Shown here in pieces: positions 27,691 through 35,552 of a stretch of DNA of 64,000 bases. The notes under the pieces are model-generated. The model was not told the DNA's origin. It saw only the letters and a program-made list of their open reading frames with translations, and did no database searches. The position numbers and the translations under genes were made by a program. The stretch comes from Sphingomonas sp. A2-49 (GTDB lineage Bacteria > Pseudomonadota > Alphaproteobacteria > Sphingomonadales > Sphingomonadaceae), in the NCBI RefSeq assembly GCF_025548555.1, contig NZ_JAJLPA010000001.1:434001-498000 (forward strand), read 5' to 3'. The stretch's first letter is position 1; every line of letters starts with the position of its first letter.

Positions 27691-27889
27691 GTTTGATTCC
27701 CACGCTCTGCCACGCACCAAAGCGGGGCTGACGTCGTGTTAATTGACTATTCATCTGAATCACAACATGAAATAATGGTTAAAAGGGACGTGTATTGTAA
27801 TGGCGCATTAACTGTATTATTGACGCCTAAGAGTATGGAAAGCGGGAAGAGTATCTTTCTCCCACTAACGGCGCCGTGGCTCGGGTATT
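27691..27889. other. AT-rich intergenic region upstream of the PEP-CTERM gene
   Basis: About 200 bases, of which 27735-27860 fall to roughly 40 % GC in a genome near 69 %. It contains many TTAA, ATTAAT-like and TATT words and must include the promoter of the minus-strand PEP-CTERM gene. I could not assign a single -35/-10 pair with confidence. No clear inverted repeat or operator stands out. Confidence 0.5.
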
Positions 27890-28069
27890 ATGCCGGATGA
27901 CGGCCTATGGCGAAGTAGACAGGACCATCCACGGATATGGGAGGGGCCGGTCGATTATCGCGCGACGATGCTCGACGACGTTGAAACCGCCCGGGGATGG
28001 TGGATCGACCGCAAGCGAATGGCCGAAAATCCCCAGATCAGGACGACAGGCCCGACCGGGCAGCCGTGA
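27890..28069 (+). CDS. Possible small protein of 59 aa, unknown
   Basis: An uninterrupted frame from ATG 27890 to TGA 28067-28069, beginning MPDDGLWRSRQDHPRIWEGP and ending IRTTGPTGQP. It contains a plausible charged, Trp-containing sequence (DYRATMLDDVETARGWWIDR) and is not low-complexity. The stop codon touches a hairpin (28068-28092) that could end transcription. Against it: there is no good ribosome site, and several codons rare in this genome (aga, ata, cga, agt) occur in the first half. I recognise no family; it could be a young gene, or a remnant of a larger foreign gene. Confidence 0.35.
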   Translation: MPDDGLWRSRQDHPRIWEGPVDYRATMLDDVETARGWWIDRKRMAENPQIRTTGPTGQP

Positions 28070-28092
28070 AGACCTTCAAGAGCCCGGTCTTC
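28068..28092. terminator. Hairpin after the 59-aa ORF (possible terminator)
   Basis: GAAGACC (28068-28074) and GGTCTTC (28086-28092) form a perfect 7-bp stem with an 11-base loop. There is no T tract on the plus strand. On the minus strand it lies about 45 bases past the tRNA-Cys 3' end, so it may instead trim or terminate that transcript. Confidence 0.35.
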
Positions 28093-28136
28093 CGATTAGC
28101 CGCGTGCCCGCGCCATTTCCGCGTTGCGCCATCCGC

Positions 28137-28210
28137 TGGAGGCCCGACCGGGAATCGAACCCGGGTGCAAGGATTTGCAGTCCTCTGCGTCACCACTCCG
28201 CCATCGGGCC
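28137..28210 (-). tRNA. tRNA-Cys (GCA)
   Basis: A 74-nt cloverleaf with encoded CCA. On the minus strand it starts GGCCCGATGGCGGAGTGGTG, has the anticodon arm AGGACTGCAAATCCT with anticodon GCA, a T arm with GGTTCGATTCC and the 3' acceptor TCGGGCC that pairs with GGCCCGA, then discriminator T and CCA. It lies 42 bases after the mutT stop on the same strand and may be co-transcribed with it. Confidence 0.97.
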
Positions 28211-28252
28211 TCGATGCGGGAGCGGCGCAGATGGTCGGTTTTGGCCGACCCG

Positions 28253-28699
28253 TCAACCGTCGAATCCATCCAGACGGCACAGCATCGCTACCAGCGGGAC
28301 GTCGGCGGGCGGCATCGGCAACGCCGCCATATCCGCCGGACGGACCCAGGCGAGCGCACTCGCCTCGAGCGGCTGCGGCGTGCCCTGCCACGCCCGCACC
28401 ACGTAGAGCAGCAGTAACAGGTGCCGGTCGCCCAGCCCGGCGCTGGCGAAGGTGACCGCGGTCAGCGCGGCCGGGTCGACGCGGATCGCCAGTTCCTCCG
28501 CCAGCTCGCGGACCAGCGCGGCCTCCGGCGTCTCGCCCGGCTCGACCTTGCCGCCCGGAAACTCCCACAGGTCCGCCAGCTGCTTGCCGGGCGGGCGACG
28601 CTGCAACAGCACGCGCCCCGCGGCGTCGACCAGCGCGCCCGCCACCACCGGCATCAGCGCGACATGGGGCGCGTTCGCGACGGTCGGATCGTCAGCCAT
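28253..28699 (-). CDS. mutT: MutT-type 8-oxo-dGTP diphosphatase (Nudix)
   Basis: A 148-aa Nudix hydrolase with PGKQLADLWEFPGGKVEPGE followed by the complete box ending RELAEELAI (about residues 49-71), the pattern of MutT enzymes that remove oxidised dGTP from the nucleotide pool. The N-terminal VVAGALVDAAGRVLLQRRPP strand is also typical. The thiamine-phosphate domain found in some longer family members is absent. It is divergent from the flp pilin gene, with only 31 bases between the two start codons. Confidence 0.92.
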   Translation of the reverse strand: MADDPTVANAPHVALMPVVAGALVDAAGRVLLQRRPPGKQLADLWEFPGGKVEPGETPEAALVRELAEELAIRVDPAALTAVTFASAGLGDRHLLLLLYVVRAWQGTPQPLEASALAWVRPADMAALPMPPADVPLVAMLCRLDGFDG

Positions 28700-28730
28700 T
28701 CCTTAAGCCTTCTTGTCTACGCCGTCCGGC

Positions 28731-28931
28731 ATGATCCTGCGTCCGCACCTCCGCCGCCTCGCCGGCCGGTTGAAGCCCCTCGCGCGCAACGCGCGCGGCG
28801 CCACCGCCGTGGAATATGGGTTGATCGTGGCGCTCATCGTCATCGTCATGGTGGTCGCGTTGAAGCAGGTCGCCAACGCCAACACCAACATGTGGCGCAA
28901 CGTCAGCGACAAGGTCGTCGCCGCATCCTGA
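28731..28931 (+). CDS. Flp family type IVb pilin
   Basis: A 66-aa prepilin. It has a basic leader ending LARNARG, then ATAVEYGLIVALIVIVMVVA, the hydrophobic type IVb pilin core with the conserved Glu and Tyr. Processing by a TadV/CpaA-type peptidase is expected after the glycine of NARG. The product should assemble into Flp (tight-adherence) pili. No tad/cpa assembly genes are in the window. ATG 28731 is preferred over TTG 28713. A second pilin gene follows. Confidence 0.88.
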   Translation: MILRPHLRRLAGRLKPLARNARGATAVEYGLIVALIVIVMVVALKQVANANTNMWRNVSDKVVAAS

Positions 28932-29065
28932 CCGCGCACCGCCGGTCGCCGCAGAATTCGCCATCCGGCTTAAATCTTTAGCAACCTTGCCCCCGTACAT
29001 CTGCCGTCGCTGCTCCGGGTCACCGGTTCAGCCGGGTGACTGAAGTATCGAACATGGAGACCGGA

Positions 29066-29233
29066 ATGCAGACCATTCGCAAGTTCATCAAGAACAGCAA
29101 GGGCGCGACCGCGATCGAGTACGGCCTGATCGCCGCGCTGATCGCCGTTGCCGCCATCGCCGCCATGCAGGGCCTGGGCAACAAGCTCAAGACCACCTTC
29201 AACAACGTCTCGTCGAACATGACCGCGTCGTAA
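29066..29233 (+). CDS. Flp family type IVb pilin (second copy)
   Basis: A 55-aa prepilin beginning MQTIRKFIKNSKGATAIEYG, with the hydrophobic core LIAALIAVAAIAAM and a short hydrophilic tail (NNVSSNMTAS). Cleavage is expected after SKG. ATG 29066 is chosen because GGAGA (29056-29060) lies five bases upstream; the in-frame ATG 29054 overlaps that ribosome site. It is closer to the canonical short Flp form than the first copy and is followed by a strong terminator, so it is probably the major pilin of the pair. Confidence 0.92.
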   Translation: MQTIRKFIKNSKGATAIEYGLIAALIAVAAIAAMQGLGNKLKTTFNNVSSNMTAS

Positions 29234-29263
29234 GACGACCGCAGTTCGACGTGAAGACGAAGC

Positions 29264-29295
29264 GGGCGGCGGGACCATGGTTCCGCCGCCCTTTT
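29264..29295 (+). terminator. Rho-independent terminator of the flp genes
   Basis: A perfect 9-bp stem GGGCGGCGG (29264-29272) with CCGCCGCCC (29283-29291), a 10-base loop and TTTT directly after (29292-29295). It lies 31 bases past the second pilin stop. The convergent accA gene ends at 29304, so the hairpin is immediately downstream of both. Confidence 0.88.
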
Positions 29296-29303
29296 CGCGC
29301 CGC

Positions 29304-30251
29304 CTAGAGCCGCCCCATCGCCAGGAACTTCTCGCGACGATCCCGCCGCAGCGTGGCACCGTCACGATGCCCGAGCGACTCGAGCGCAGCTGCCAAAGCG
29401 TCACCCAGCGCCACGATCGCCCCCGCGGGATCGCGATGCGCGCCGCCCAGCGGTTCGGGGACGATCGTATCGATGACGCCGAACGCCTTCAGGTCCTGCG
29501 CGGTGACGCGCATCGCTTCCGCCGCATCGGCCGCCTTGTCGGCGGTGCGCCACAGGATCGAGGCGCAGCCTTCCGGGCTGATGACCGAATAGATCGCGTG
29601 TTCGAACATCAGCACGCGATTGCCCGCCGCCAGCGCCACCGCGCCGCCCGAGCCGCCCTCGCCGACGATCGCGGCGACGACGGGCACGCCGGCTGCGAGG
29701 CACGCCTCGGTCGAGCGCGCGATCGCCTCGGCCTGGCCGCGCTCCTCCGCCTCGATGCCGGGGAAGGCGCCCATCGTGTCGACCAAAGTGACGACCGGCA
29801 GTCCGAAACGATCGGCCAGTTCGACCAGCCGGATCGCCTTGCGATAGCCCTCGGGCTTGCCCATGCCGAAATTGTGACGCAGCCGCGTCGCCGTGTCCGA
29901 GCCCTTTTCGTGGCCGAGCACCATGACCTTGCGGCCGCGGAACGTCGCGAAGCCGCCCATGATCGCCTGGTCGTCGGCGAAGGCACGGTCGCCCGCCAGC
30001 GGCACGAATTCGTCGAACAGGCCGGCGACGTAATCCTTGAAATGGGGCCGTTCGGGATGTCGCGCGACCTGCGTCTTCTGCCACGGCGTCAGCCTGGCGA
30101 ACGTATCGCGCAGCAGCTTGTCGGACTTGGCCTGCAACCGCGCCAGATCGGCCGCGATGTCGATCGTGCCGTCCGCGGCGGTCGCCCGCAGTTCGTCGAT
30201 GCGGCCTTGCAGTTCGGCAATGGGTTTTTCGAATTCGAGGAAGCTCGCCAT
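29304..30251 (-). CDS. accA: Acetyl-CoA carboxylase carboxyltransferase subunit alpha AccA
   Basis: A 315-aa subunit that, with AccD (encoded at 55505), transfers the carboxyl group from carboxybiotin to acetyl-CoA to make malonyl-CoA for fatty acid synthesis. [68 protein letters not shown] and the oxyanion-region [12 protein letters not shown] are diagnostic. Length is standard. It follows xerD by 31 bases on the same strand. Confidence 0.97.
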   Translation of the reverse strand: MASFLEFEKPIAELQGRIDELRATAADGTIDIAADLARLQAKSDKLLRDTFARLTPWQKTQVARHPERPHFKDYVAGLFDEFVPLAGDRAFADDQAIMGGFATFRGRKVMVLGHEKGSDTATRLRHNFGMGKPEGYRKAIRLVELADRFGLPVVTLVDTMGAFPGIEAEERGQAEAIARSTEACLAAGVPVVAAIVGEGGSGGAVALAAGNRVLMFEHAIYSVISPEGCASILWRTADKAADAAEAMRVTAQDLKAFGVIDTIVPEPLGGAHRDPAGAIVALGDALAAALESLGHRDGATLRRDRREKFLAMGRL

Positions 30252-30282
30252 GGCCGCGGGTTACGGGCGGAGGCGCGGTACG

Positions 30283-31197
30283 TCAACGCGGTGGCGTATG
30301 GCCGCGATGCGGGTCGGCGAGCGGATGGCGGGTGTTGACCAGCTCGACCAGCCGGCTGGCATCGACATGCGTGTAGATCTCGGTGGTCGCGATATCGGCA
30401 TGGCCCAGCATGGCCTGGAGGGCGCGCAGGTCCGCTCCCCCCGCCAGCAGGTGCGTCGCAAAGGCATGGCGCAGCACGTGCGGACTAACCCGGTCGGGCG
30501 GGATCCCCGCCTCCGCCGCCAGCGCCTTGACGAGCTGGTACAGGCGGATCCGTGACAAATGCGTGCGGCCCGACGGGAACAGCCAGGCTCGGTCCGCGGC
30601 GACATGCGCGCGCCACGCCGCCACCGCCGCGCGCGCGCGGTCGGACACGGGCACCAGCCGTTCGCGCCCGCCCTTGCCCTTCAGGATCAGGTACGGCCGG
30701 TCGGCCTGCACCGCGTTGCGCGGAAGGCCGACCAGCTCGGTCGCGCGCAGCCCGGACCCATAGAGCAGCTCGACGAGCGCCGCGAGCCTGAGGTCGTTGG
30801 GCAACGGCCGCTCGATCGCGCAGCGGTCCGCGATCGCCGCGAACAGCCGATCGACGTCGGCGATGCCGAGCACCTTGGGCAGCGCGCGCGCCGTACCGGG
30901 ACGGGGCAGCACCGGACCCGGGTCGTCCTGCCGGTGCCCCTCGTCCGCAAGGAAGGCGTAGAAGCGCCGCAGCGCCGCGGACTTGCGCGCGACGGTGCTG
31001 CGCGCGAGCGACTGCCATCCGGCGGCGAGCGCCTGCAACCGGTCGGCCGTGGCGGTCACCAGCGCGCCGTCGAGCGCCGCGGAGGCGAGCGTCAGGTCGC
31101 TGCGATAGGCGGCGAGCGTGTTGGCCGCCGCCCCCGCCTCCGCCGACAGCATTTCGAGGAAGCGGTCGATCAGCGCGCGATCCTGCCCGCCAGCCAT
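30283..31197 (-). CDS. xerD: Site-specific tyrosine recombinase XerD
   Basis: A 304-aa tyrosine recombinase. The N-terminal SAM-like domain (residues 1-90) precedes the catalytic domain with Arg in YGSGLRATELVGL, Lys in ILKGKGGRERLVP, HVLRHAFATHLL (His-x-x-Arg), LGHADIATTEIYTHV (His and nucleophile Tyr). This matches XerD, which with XerC resolves chromosome dimers at dif under FtsK control. It is chromosomal housekeeping rather than a mobile-element integrase: neighbours are accA and a conserved unknown, and no att sites or phage genes are visible. Confidence 0.93.
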   Translation of the reverse strand: MAGGQDRALIDRFLEMLSAEAGAAANTLAAYRSDLTLASAALDGALVTATADRLQALAAGWQSLARSTVARKSAALRRFYAFLADEGHRQDDPGPVLPRPGTARALPKVLGIADVDRLFAAIADRCAIERPLPNDLRLAALVELLYGSGLRATELVGLPRNAVQADRPYLILKGKGGRERLVPVSDRARAAVAAWRAHVAADRAWLFPSGRTHLSRIRLYQLVKALAAEAGIPPDRVSPHVLRHAFATHLLAGGADLRALQAMLGHADIATTEIYTHVDASRLVELVNTRHPLADPHRGHTPPR

Positions 31198-31199
31198 CG

Positions 31200-33062
31200 T
31201 CAGACGCGCGCCAGCGCCTCGGCCGCGATCATGCGGGCTTCGCCTTCCAGCCCGACCGCGCGCAGCGCGCTAACGATGCGATAGAGCATCGCCGGCGGCA
31301 CGCCGCGCCAGTTCGGCGTCTGCATGCCAATCGCGGCGAGCACGACCACGGTGCCGCGCTGTCCGTCGGCGGCGGCGCGCTCGATCGCGCGGGTCCAGCT
31401 GTTCTGCATGCCGATCCGCACGTCCAGCGCCTGCGCGGCGCGTTCGATATCCTCGGGCGACAACCGGCCGAGACCGGCGAGGCCGGCGAAGAACAGCCGC
31501 TGCTTCAGCGCCGCATCGCCGCGACCAGTGTAGGACGACAGCTGGCGATAGCTCATCCGGCCGCCCATGTCGGGATCGGCGAGCGCGATCATCGCCCAGG
31601 CGTCGCCGCCCTCCTCCACCGCATTGCGCCAGCGCGCGGCGCTGCGGTCGAGCCCGGCGGTCAGCATCGATGCGACGAGGAAGCGCGCATCCTCGACCCC
31701 GAGCCGCGCCGGCAGCCGCGCCGCCGCGCGCGACGTCAGCACCAGCCGCCCGACCGATGGCGCCTTGTCCGCGTCGTTGCGCGCATTGCCCCACAGGCTG
31801 CGCATCGCCGACAGCCGCGCCTCCGCGTCGCCGCCGACATAGGCGGTGCGCAGGTCGTTGGCGGTCGCGGTGGCGGCGCCCGGCATGTCGCTGGCGGCGT
31901 CGACCGCGCCATAGACGTCGATCAGGGCGGCGGCGGACAGGACGCCCTGCCCCGCCGCGATCTCGGCCGACGGCAGCCGGTCGGCAAGCGGGATACCCGG
32001 CGACTGCGCGTACCACGACCGCGCCTGCGGCCCGACCGTTGCGAACAGCGGATCGGGAATGGGGACGCCGGTCGCGGTCGCAAGGCCGAACCGCCAGGCG
32101 GTGAGGTCGCCGACCCCCGCCCATTCGATCGTCACCGCCTGGCCGCCGCCCGGCCCCGCGCCGACGACCTTCTGCGCCAGTTGCAGGTCGATACCGGTGG
32201 CGACGTTGCGTCGCCGCGCCGCCGTCACCAGCGCCTTGGCGCGCGCGGGCTCCGCGGACAGGCCGGCGCACATCGCCTGCGCCAGCGTCCAGCCGCGCTC
32301 GCGCGTCGTGGCGAGGCCGGCGTCGGCGATCGGGCACAGGGCGGCGGGATCGCCGGTCGCCAGTGCCGCGTTCATCGCGACCTGATACAATTTGGGGGTG
32401 TAATTGGCGTTGTCGACGCTTTGCACCAACGCCCGCGCCGCGACCGATTCGCCCATCCGGAGCAGCAGCCACGCGCGCTCCGCGGCGAAATCGGCGCCGT
32501 TGACGTGGCCGGGCGTATCGACCTGCGCGACCAGCGCGCGCCGCAGCACGATCGACAGCCACCGCGACGGGAGCGGCGCGGCGACGCGCCGCATCAGCGC
32601 CTCGACATAGGGACCGTCGGCGCCGGCAAAGGCGTCCGCACCGAACGCGCCCTCGCGCGGGCCCGCCGGGCCGACGCTGGCCAGCGAGCGGCGCGCGGAC
32701 GCTGGCATCTCATATTGCGCGAGGACGGCCGGATCGATCGTCGGCGTCGCGGTCGGCGTCGCGCTGGCCAGCGGCGTCGGGGTGGACGACGGCAAGGGCT
32801 GGACCATCTCGCCCGACGTCGCGGCGGTCGGGGCCGCGCCGGGCGTCGTCGCTGCGGCGGTCGTGCCGGGTCGGGGCGTCGCGGTCGCGCGCGGAGAAGG
32901 CTGTGCGGCGGGTTCGCCGAACCCCGGCGGCAGAATCGACTCCGGGCGCTCCTGCCCGGTCGCGGGACCGTAGGCGGTCAGCGCCGCGACCGCCGCCAGC
33001 GTCACGCCGGCGCCGATCCGCGCGGCCAGCAGGCGCCGCGACCCCTTAGCTGAGGTTGGCAA
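31200..33062 (-). CDS. Membrane-anchored protein of unknown function (620 aa)
   Basis: A 620-aa protein with one N-terminal hydrophobic segment (about residues 13-32), then a Pro/Thr/Ser-rich linker to about residue 125, then a largely alpha-helical, Ala/Arg-rich region that resembles tetratricopeptide-like solenoids. The bulk should be periplasmic. The start is TTG 33062 (PTSAKGSRRLL), with AAGG nine bases upstream; it overlaps the 44-aa gene before it by 17 bases. It lies two bases before xerD, so the two are probably co-translated. I do not recognise a family. Confidence 0.7.
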   Translation of the reverse strand: MPTSAKGSRRLLAARIGAGVTLAAVAALTAYGPATGQERPESILPPGFGEPAAQPSPRATATPRPGTTAAATTPGAAPTAATSGEMVQPLPSSTPTPLASATPTATPTIDPAVLAQYEMPASARRSLASVGPAGPREGAFGADAFAGADGPYVEALMRRVAAPLPSRWLSIVLRRALVAQVDTPGHVNGADFAAERAWLLLRMGESVAARALVQSVDNANYTPKLYQVAMNAALATGDPAALCPIADAGLATTRERGWTLAQAMCAGLSAEPARAKALVTAARRRNVATGIDLQLAQKVVGAGPGGGQAVTIEWAGVGDLTAWRFGLATATGVPIPDPLFATVGPQARSWYAQSPGIPLADRLPSAEIAAGQGVLSAAALIDVYGAVDAASDMPGAATATANDLRTAYVGGDAEARLSAMRSLWGNARNDADKAPSVGRLVLTSRAAARLPARLGVEDARFLVASMLTAGLDRSAARWRNAVEEGGDAWAMIALADPDMGGRMSYRQLSSYTGRGDAALKQRLFFAGLAGLGRLSPEDIERAAQALDVRIGMQNSWTRAIERAAADGQRGTVVVLAAIGMQTPNWRGVPPAMLYRIVSALRAVGLEGEARMIAAEALARV

Positions 33063-33180
33063 GCGTCACGGCCTTCTCGACATGGGTCTGCGGCCGCTCC
33101 GACGCCCGGCCGGCGAGCAGGAACAGGCCGCCGACCACCACCACGAGGAGCACGATGACGGAGAGCAGCAAGCGGGACAT
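33046..33180 (-). CDS. Small single-span membrane protein (44 aa)
   Basis: ATG 33180 to TAA 33046, starting MSRLLLSVIVLLVVVVGGLF and ending EKAVTLANLS. The first 24 residues are one strongly hydrophobic helix, and the remaining 20 are charged. AAGG sits six bases before the ATG. The reading frame overlaps the TTG start of the 620-aa gene by 17 bases, a coupling that supports both. It would be a bitopic peptide and might serve as a membrane partner of the downstream protein (inference). It is divergent from aroK. Confidence 0.6.
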   Translation of the reverse strand: MSRLLLSVIVLLVVVVGGLFLLAGRASERPQTHVEKAVTLANLS

Positions 33181-33254
33181 AGCGGACCTTGAGAAACCTA
33201 AACGCGCAGCGGAGCTTTTGCCCTGCCCTGACCCGCTGTATAGCGGCCCCGCCC

Positions 33255-33839
33255 ATGTTGCAAAGCGCTCATCCCCAGACGCCCGGTCCAGACGGGTCCG
33301 AAACCGGTCGTGCCGCGGGCCCGCGTCCGATCGTGCTCGTCGGCCTGATGGGCGTCGGCAAGTCCACCGTCGGTCGCCGCCTCGCCAGCCGGCTGCGGCT
33401 GCCCTTCGTCGATGCCGACCACGCGATCGAGGAAGCCGCCGGCATGACCGTGGCGGAGATCTTCGACCGGTTCGGCGAACCCTATTTCCGCGACGGCGAG
33501 CGCCGTGTGATCGCGCGGCTGATGGACGGCACGCCGAAGGTCATCGCGACCGGCGGCGGCGCGTTCATCAATGCCGACACGCGCGCGCTGATCCTCGCGG
33601 AATCGGTCGCGATCTGGCTCGACGCCAATCCCGATGTCCTCGCCGAGCGCGTCGGCCGTCGCGACACCCGCCCATTGTTGCGCGGCCGCAATCCGCGGCA
33701 GGTGCTCGCCGAACTCGCCACCATCCGCAATCCGATCTACGCCGAGGCGCATATCCACATCACCAGCAACAAATCGCCGCACGAAACCACGGTCAACGCC
33801 ATCCTGAAGGCGATCGGGCGGGGCCGGGCGGACGCATGA
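33255..33839 (+). CDS. aroK: Shikimate kinase AroK
   Basis: A 194-aa kinase that phosphorylates shikimate at the 3-hydroxyl in the chorismate pathway. P-loop GLMGVGKSTVGRRLA, FVDADHAIEEAAG, the substrate-binding FRDGERRVI segment, ATGGGAF and the lid segment RRDTRPLL are all present. The first 30 residues are a Pro/Gly-rich extension beyond the usual start. Its stop overlaps the aroB start (ATGA at 33836-33839). Confidence 0.95.
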   Translation: MLQSAHPQTPGPDGSETGRAAGPRPIVLVGLMGVGKSTVGRRLASRLRLPFVDADHAIEEAAGMTVAEIFDRFGEPYFRDGERRVIARLMDGTPKVIATGGGAFINADTRALILAESVAIWLDANPDVLAERVGRRDTRPLLRGRNPRQVLAELATIRNPIYAEAHIHITSNKSPHETTVNAILKAIGRGRADA

Positions 33840-34939
33840 CGACGCGCATCACGGTCGCGCTGGGCGACAGGAGCTACCCGATCCTGATCGAGGCAGGGCT
33901 GCTCGACCGGGCGGCGGATCACCTCGCGCCGCTCGCGCGGGGGCGGACGCTCGCGATCGTCACCGACGCCAACGTGGAAGGGCATGCGACGGCGCTCCAT
34001 GAGACGCTGGCCGCGGCGGGGGTGCGCAGCGAGGCGATCGTTCTGCCGCCGGGCGAGTCGACGAAGAGCTGGGACCAGCTCGCCGCCCTGTGCGACCGGC
34101 TGCTCGCGCTGGGCGTCGAGCGCGGCGACCATGTCGTCGCGCTGGGCGGCGGCGTGATCGGCGACGTGGTCGGCTTCGCCTGCGCGATCCTGAAGCGCGG
34201 TTGCCATTTCGTGCAGATCCCGACGACGCTGCTCGCGCAGGTCGACAGCTCGGTCGGTGGCAAGACCGCGATCAACACGCGCGCCGGCAAGAATCTGATC
34301 GGCGCGTTCCACCAGCCGGCACTGGTATTGATCGACCCCGACGTGCTCGACACGCTGCCCGACCGCGAGTTGCGCGCGGGCTATGCGGAGGTCGTCAAAT
34401 ACGGCCTAATCGACGATCCCGCCTTCTTCGCCTGGTGCGAGGCGCATGGCGATGCGTTGATCGCGGGCGACCGCGACGCGAGGCTGTACGCGATCGCGCA
34501 TGCGGTCGCGGCGAAGGCGCGGATCGTCGCCGCCGACGAGCATGAGACGAACGGCACCCGCGCGTTGCTCAACCTCGGCCACACCTTCGGCCACGCGCTG
34601 GAGGCGGAGGCGGGCTTCTCCGGCGCGCTGATCCATGGCGAGGGCGTCGCCGCCGGCTGCGCGCTGGCCTTCGCCTTTTCCGCCGCGCACGGGCTTTGCC
34701 CGACGGAGGATGCCGCGCGGGTCGCCGTCCACTGGCGCAGCGTCGGCCTGCCCGACGGGCTCGCCGCCGCCGGCATCGGCGCATCGGGCGCGCGGCTGGT
34801 CGACCACATGCGGCACGACAAGAAGATGGCGGCGGGAACGCTGCCGTTCCTGCTCGCGCGCGGGATCGGCGCGACGTTCCTCGACAGGACGGTCGACCTC
34901 GCCGATGTCGCCGCCTTCCTCGACGCGCAGCCGCGCTGA
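33836..34939 (+). CDS. aroB: 3-dehydroquinate synthase AroB
   Basis: A 367-aa NAD- and metal-dependent enzyme that cyclises DAHP to 3-dehydroquinate. [51 protein letters not shown] and the zinc-ligand segments [11 protein letters not shown] and GEGVAAG (His nearby, ALIHGEGV) are diagnostic. It is translationally coupled to aroK and to the DUF2256 gene that follows (TGATG). Confidence 0.97.
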   Translation: MTTRITVALGDRSYPILIEAGLLDRAADHLAPLARGRTLAIVTDANVEGHATALHETLAAAGVRSEAIVLPPGESTKSWDQLAALCDRLLALGVERGDHVVALGGGVIGDVVGFACAILKRGCHFVQIPTTLLAQVDSSVGGKTAINTRAGKNLIGAFHQPALVLIDPDVLDTLPDRELRAGYAEVVKYGLIDDPAFFAWCEAHGDALIAGDRDARLYAIAHAVAAKARIVAADEHETNGTRALLNLGHTFGHALEAEAGFSGALIHGEGVAAGCALAFAFSAAHGLCPTEDAARVAVHWRSVGLPDGLAAAGIGASGARLVDHMRHDKKMAAGTLPFLLARGIGATFLDRTVDLADVAAFLDAQPR

Positions 34940-35079
34940 TGCCCAACGGCGTCGCCAAGCAGAACCTGCCCACCAAGGTCTGCCCCGCCTGCGACCGGCC
35001 GTTCGCCTGGCGCAAGAAATGGGCGCGGGACTGGGACAGCGTCGTCTATTGCTCGGACGCCTGCCGCAAGAAACGCTAG
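34939..35079 (+). CDS. DUF2256 zinc-ribbon-like small protein
   Basis: A 46-aa protein with four cysteines in the pattern [20 protein letters not shown] then [11 protein letters not shown], the signature of DUF2256. The Cys pairs suggest a zinc site. The family is short, widespread and of unknown function; in many genomes it is linked to deoxyribodipyrimidine photolyase-like genes, but here it follows aroB. Its ATG overlaps the aroB stop (TGATG at 34937-34941). Confidence 0.88.
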   Translation: MPNGVAKQNLPTKVCPACDRPFAWRKKWARDWDSVVYCSDACRKKR

Positions 35080-35192
35080 GCCCGGCGCGCGACGAACGGA
35101 TGCGGACCCGATCCCCGCCGCGCTATTCGTGCTGCGATCCCGCATCGCGGGTGTAGGCCAGCCGCGGGCGCCCCGCCCCGAAGGACAGCGCG

Positions 35193-35318
35193 ATGGCCAA
35201 AAGCCAGCAGAAGTCGAACAAGGAAGTCCGCAAACCCAAGGCGGAAAAGGTCAAGACGATCGCCGCCAACGCATCGACCAAGGACAATCCCGTGGCGATG
35301 GTCACGCTGCGCAAGTGA
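35193..35318 (+). CDS. Small lysine-rich protein (41 aa), unknown
   Basis: ATG 35193 to TGA 35318, beginning MAKSQQKSNKEVRKPKAEKV and ending MVTLRK. It is strongly basic (about a quarter Lys/Arg) and hydrophilic. A good ribosome site, AAGGA (35181-35185), precedes it and a strong terminator follows, which makes a real gene likely. Such a basic peptide could bind RNA or DNA (inference). No family is recognised with certainty. Confidence 0.68.
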   Translation: MAKSQQKSNKEVRKPKAEKVKTIAANASTKDNPVAMVTLRK

Positions 35319-35324
35319 CGCATG

Positions 35325-35366
35325 GCGGGCCGCGATCCGGCACGATGCCGGTCACGGCCCGCTCTT
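35325..35366 (+). terminator. Rho-independent terminator after the 41-aa gene
   Basis: GCGGGCCG (35325-35332) pairs with CGGCCCGC (35355-35362), and inside it CCGGC/GCCGG forms a second stem around ACGAT. TCTTAC follows. It starts 7 bases after the stop codon of the 41-aa gene and probably ends the aroK-aroB-DUF2256 region transcript. Confidence 0.72.
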
Positions 35367-35446
35367 ACAAAGCGGCGCGATCCCCGCTATATGAGGCGCA
35401 TCGCGGACAACCGATCGTAGGCGCCCGTGACTGAGAGACCCAGTGT

Positions 35447-35468
35447 GCTCCCGCTTACAGCAGGGAGC
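35447..35468 (+). promoter_or_regulatory. Hairpin that covers the ribosome site of the 25-codon leader ORF
   Basis: GCTCCC (35447-35452) and GGGAGC (35463-35468) pair perfectly with a 10-base loop. The right arm is the GGGAG ribosome site of the ATG at 35475, so folding would hide it. This geometry is that of a translation-control hairpin; a mere transcript-end hairpin is the alternative. Confidence 0.4.
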
Positions 35469-35474
35469 GTCGTC

Positions 35475-35552
35475 ATGGACCCCAAGTATCTGTCCCGCCG
35501 CCCGTCGCTCGCGGCGGCCATGCGTCACGCTTCGAAGGCACGCGTGCTTTGA
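35475..35552 (+). CDS. Possible leader peptide (25 aa) upstream of the antitoxin-like gene
   Basis: ATG 35475 to TGA 35552, reading MDPKYLSRRPSLAAAMRHAS then KARVL. A GGGAG ribosome site lies seven bases upstream. Its stop overlaps the TTG start of the DUF2384 gene (TTGA), so translation of the leader would deliver ribosomes to the weak TTG. The peptide is basic and matches no family I know. It could also be chance. Confidence 0.4.
   Translation: MDPKYLSRRPSLAAAMRHASKARVL

Noticed and set aside
27876..28406. A 176-codon frame on the plus strand
   Set aside because: It runs straight through the tRNA-Cys gene and into mutT on the opposite strand, so it cannot be a real protein as a whole. The 59-codon frame at 27890 is a better candidate for this gap.
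30283..31197. XerD considered as an integrase of a mobile island
   Set aside because: Motifs fit housekeeping XerD, neighbours are accA and conserved genes, and no att repeats, tRNA-end duplication or phage genes are present.
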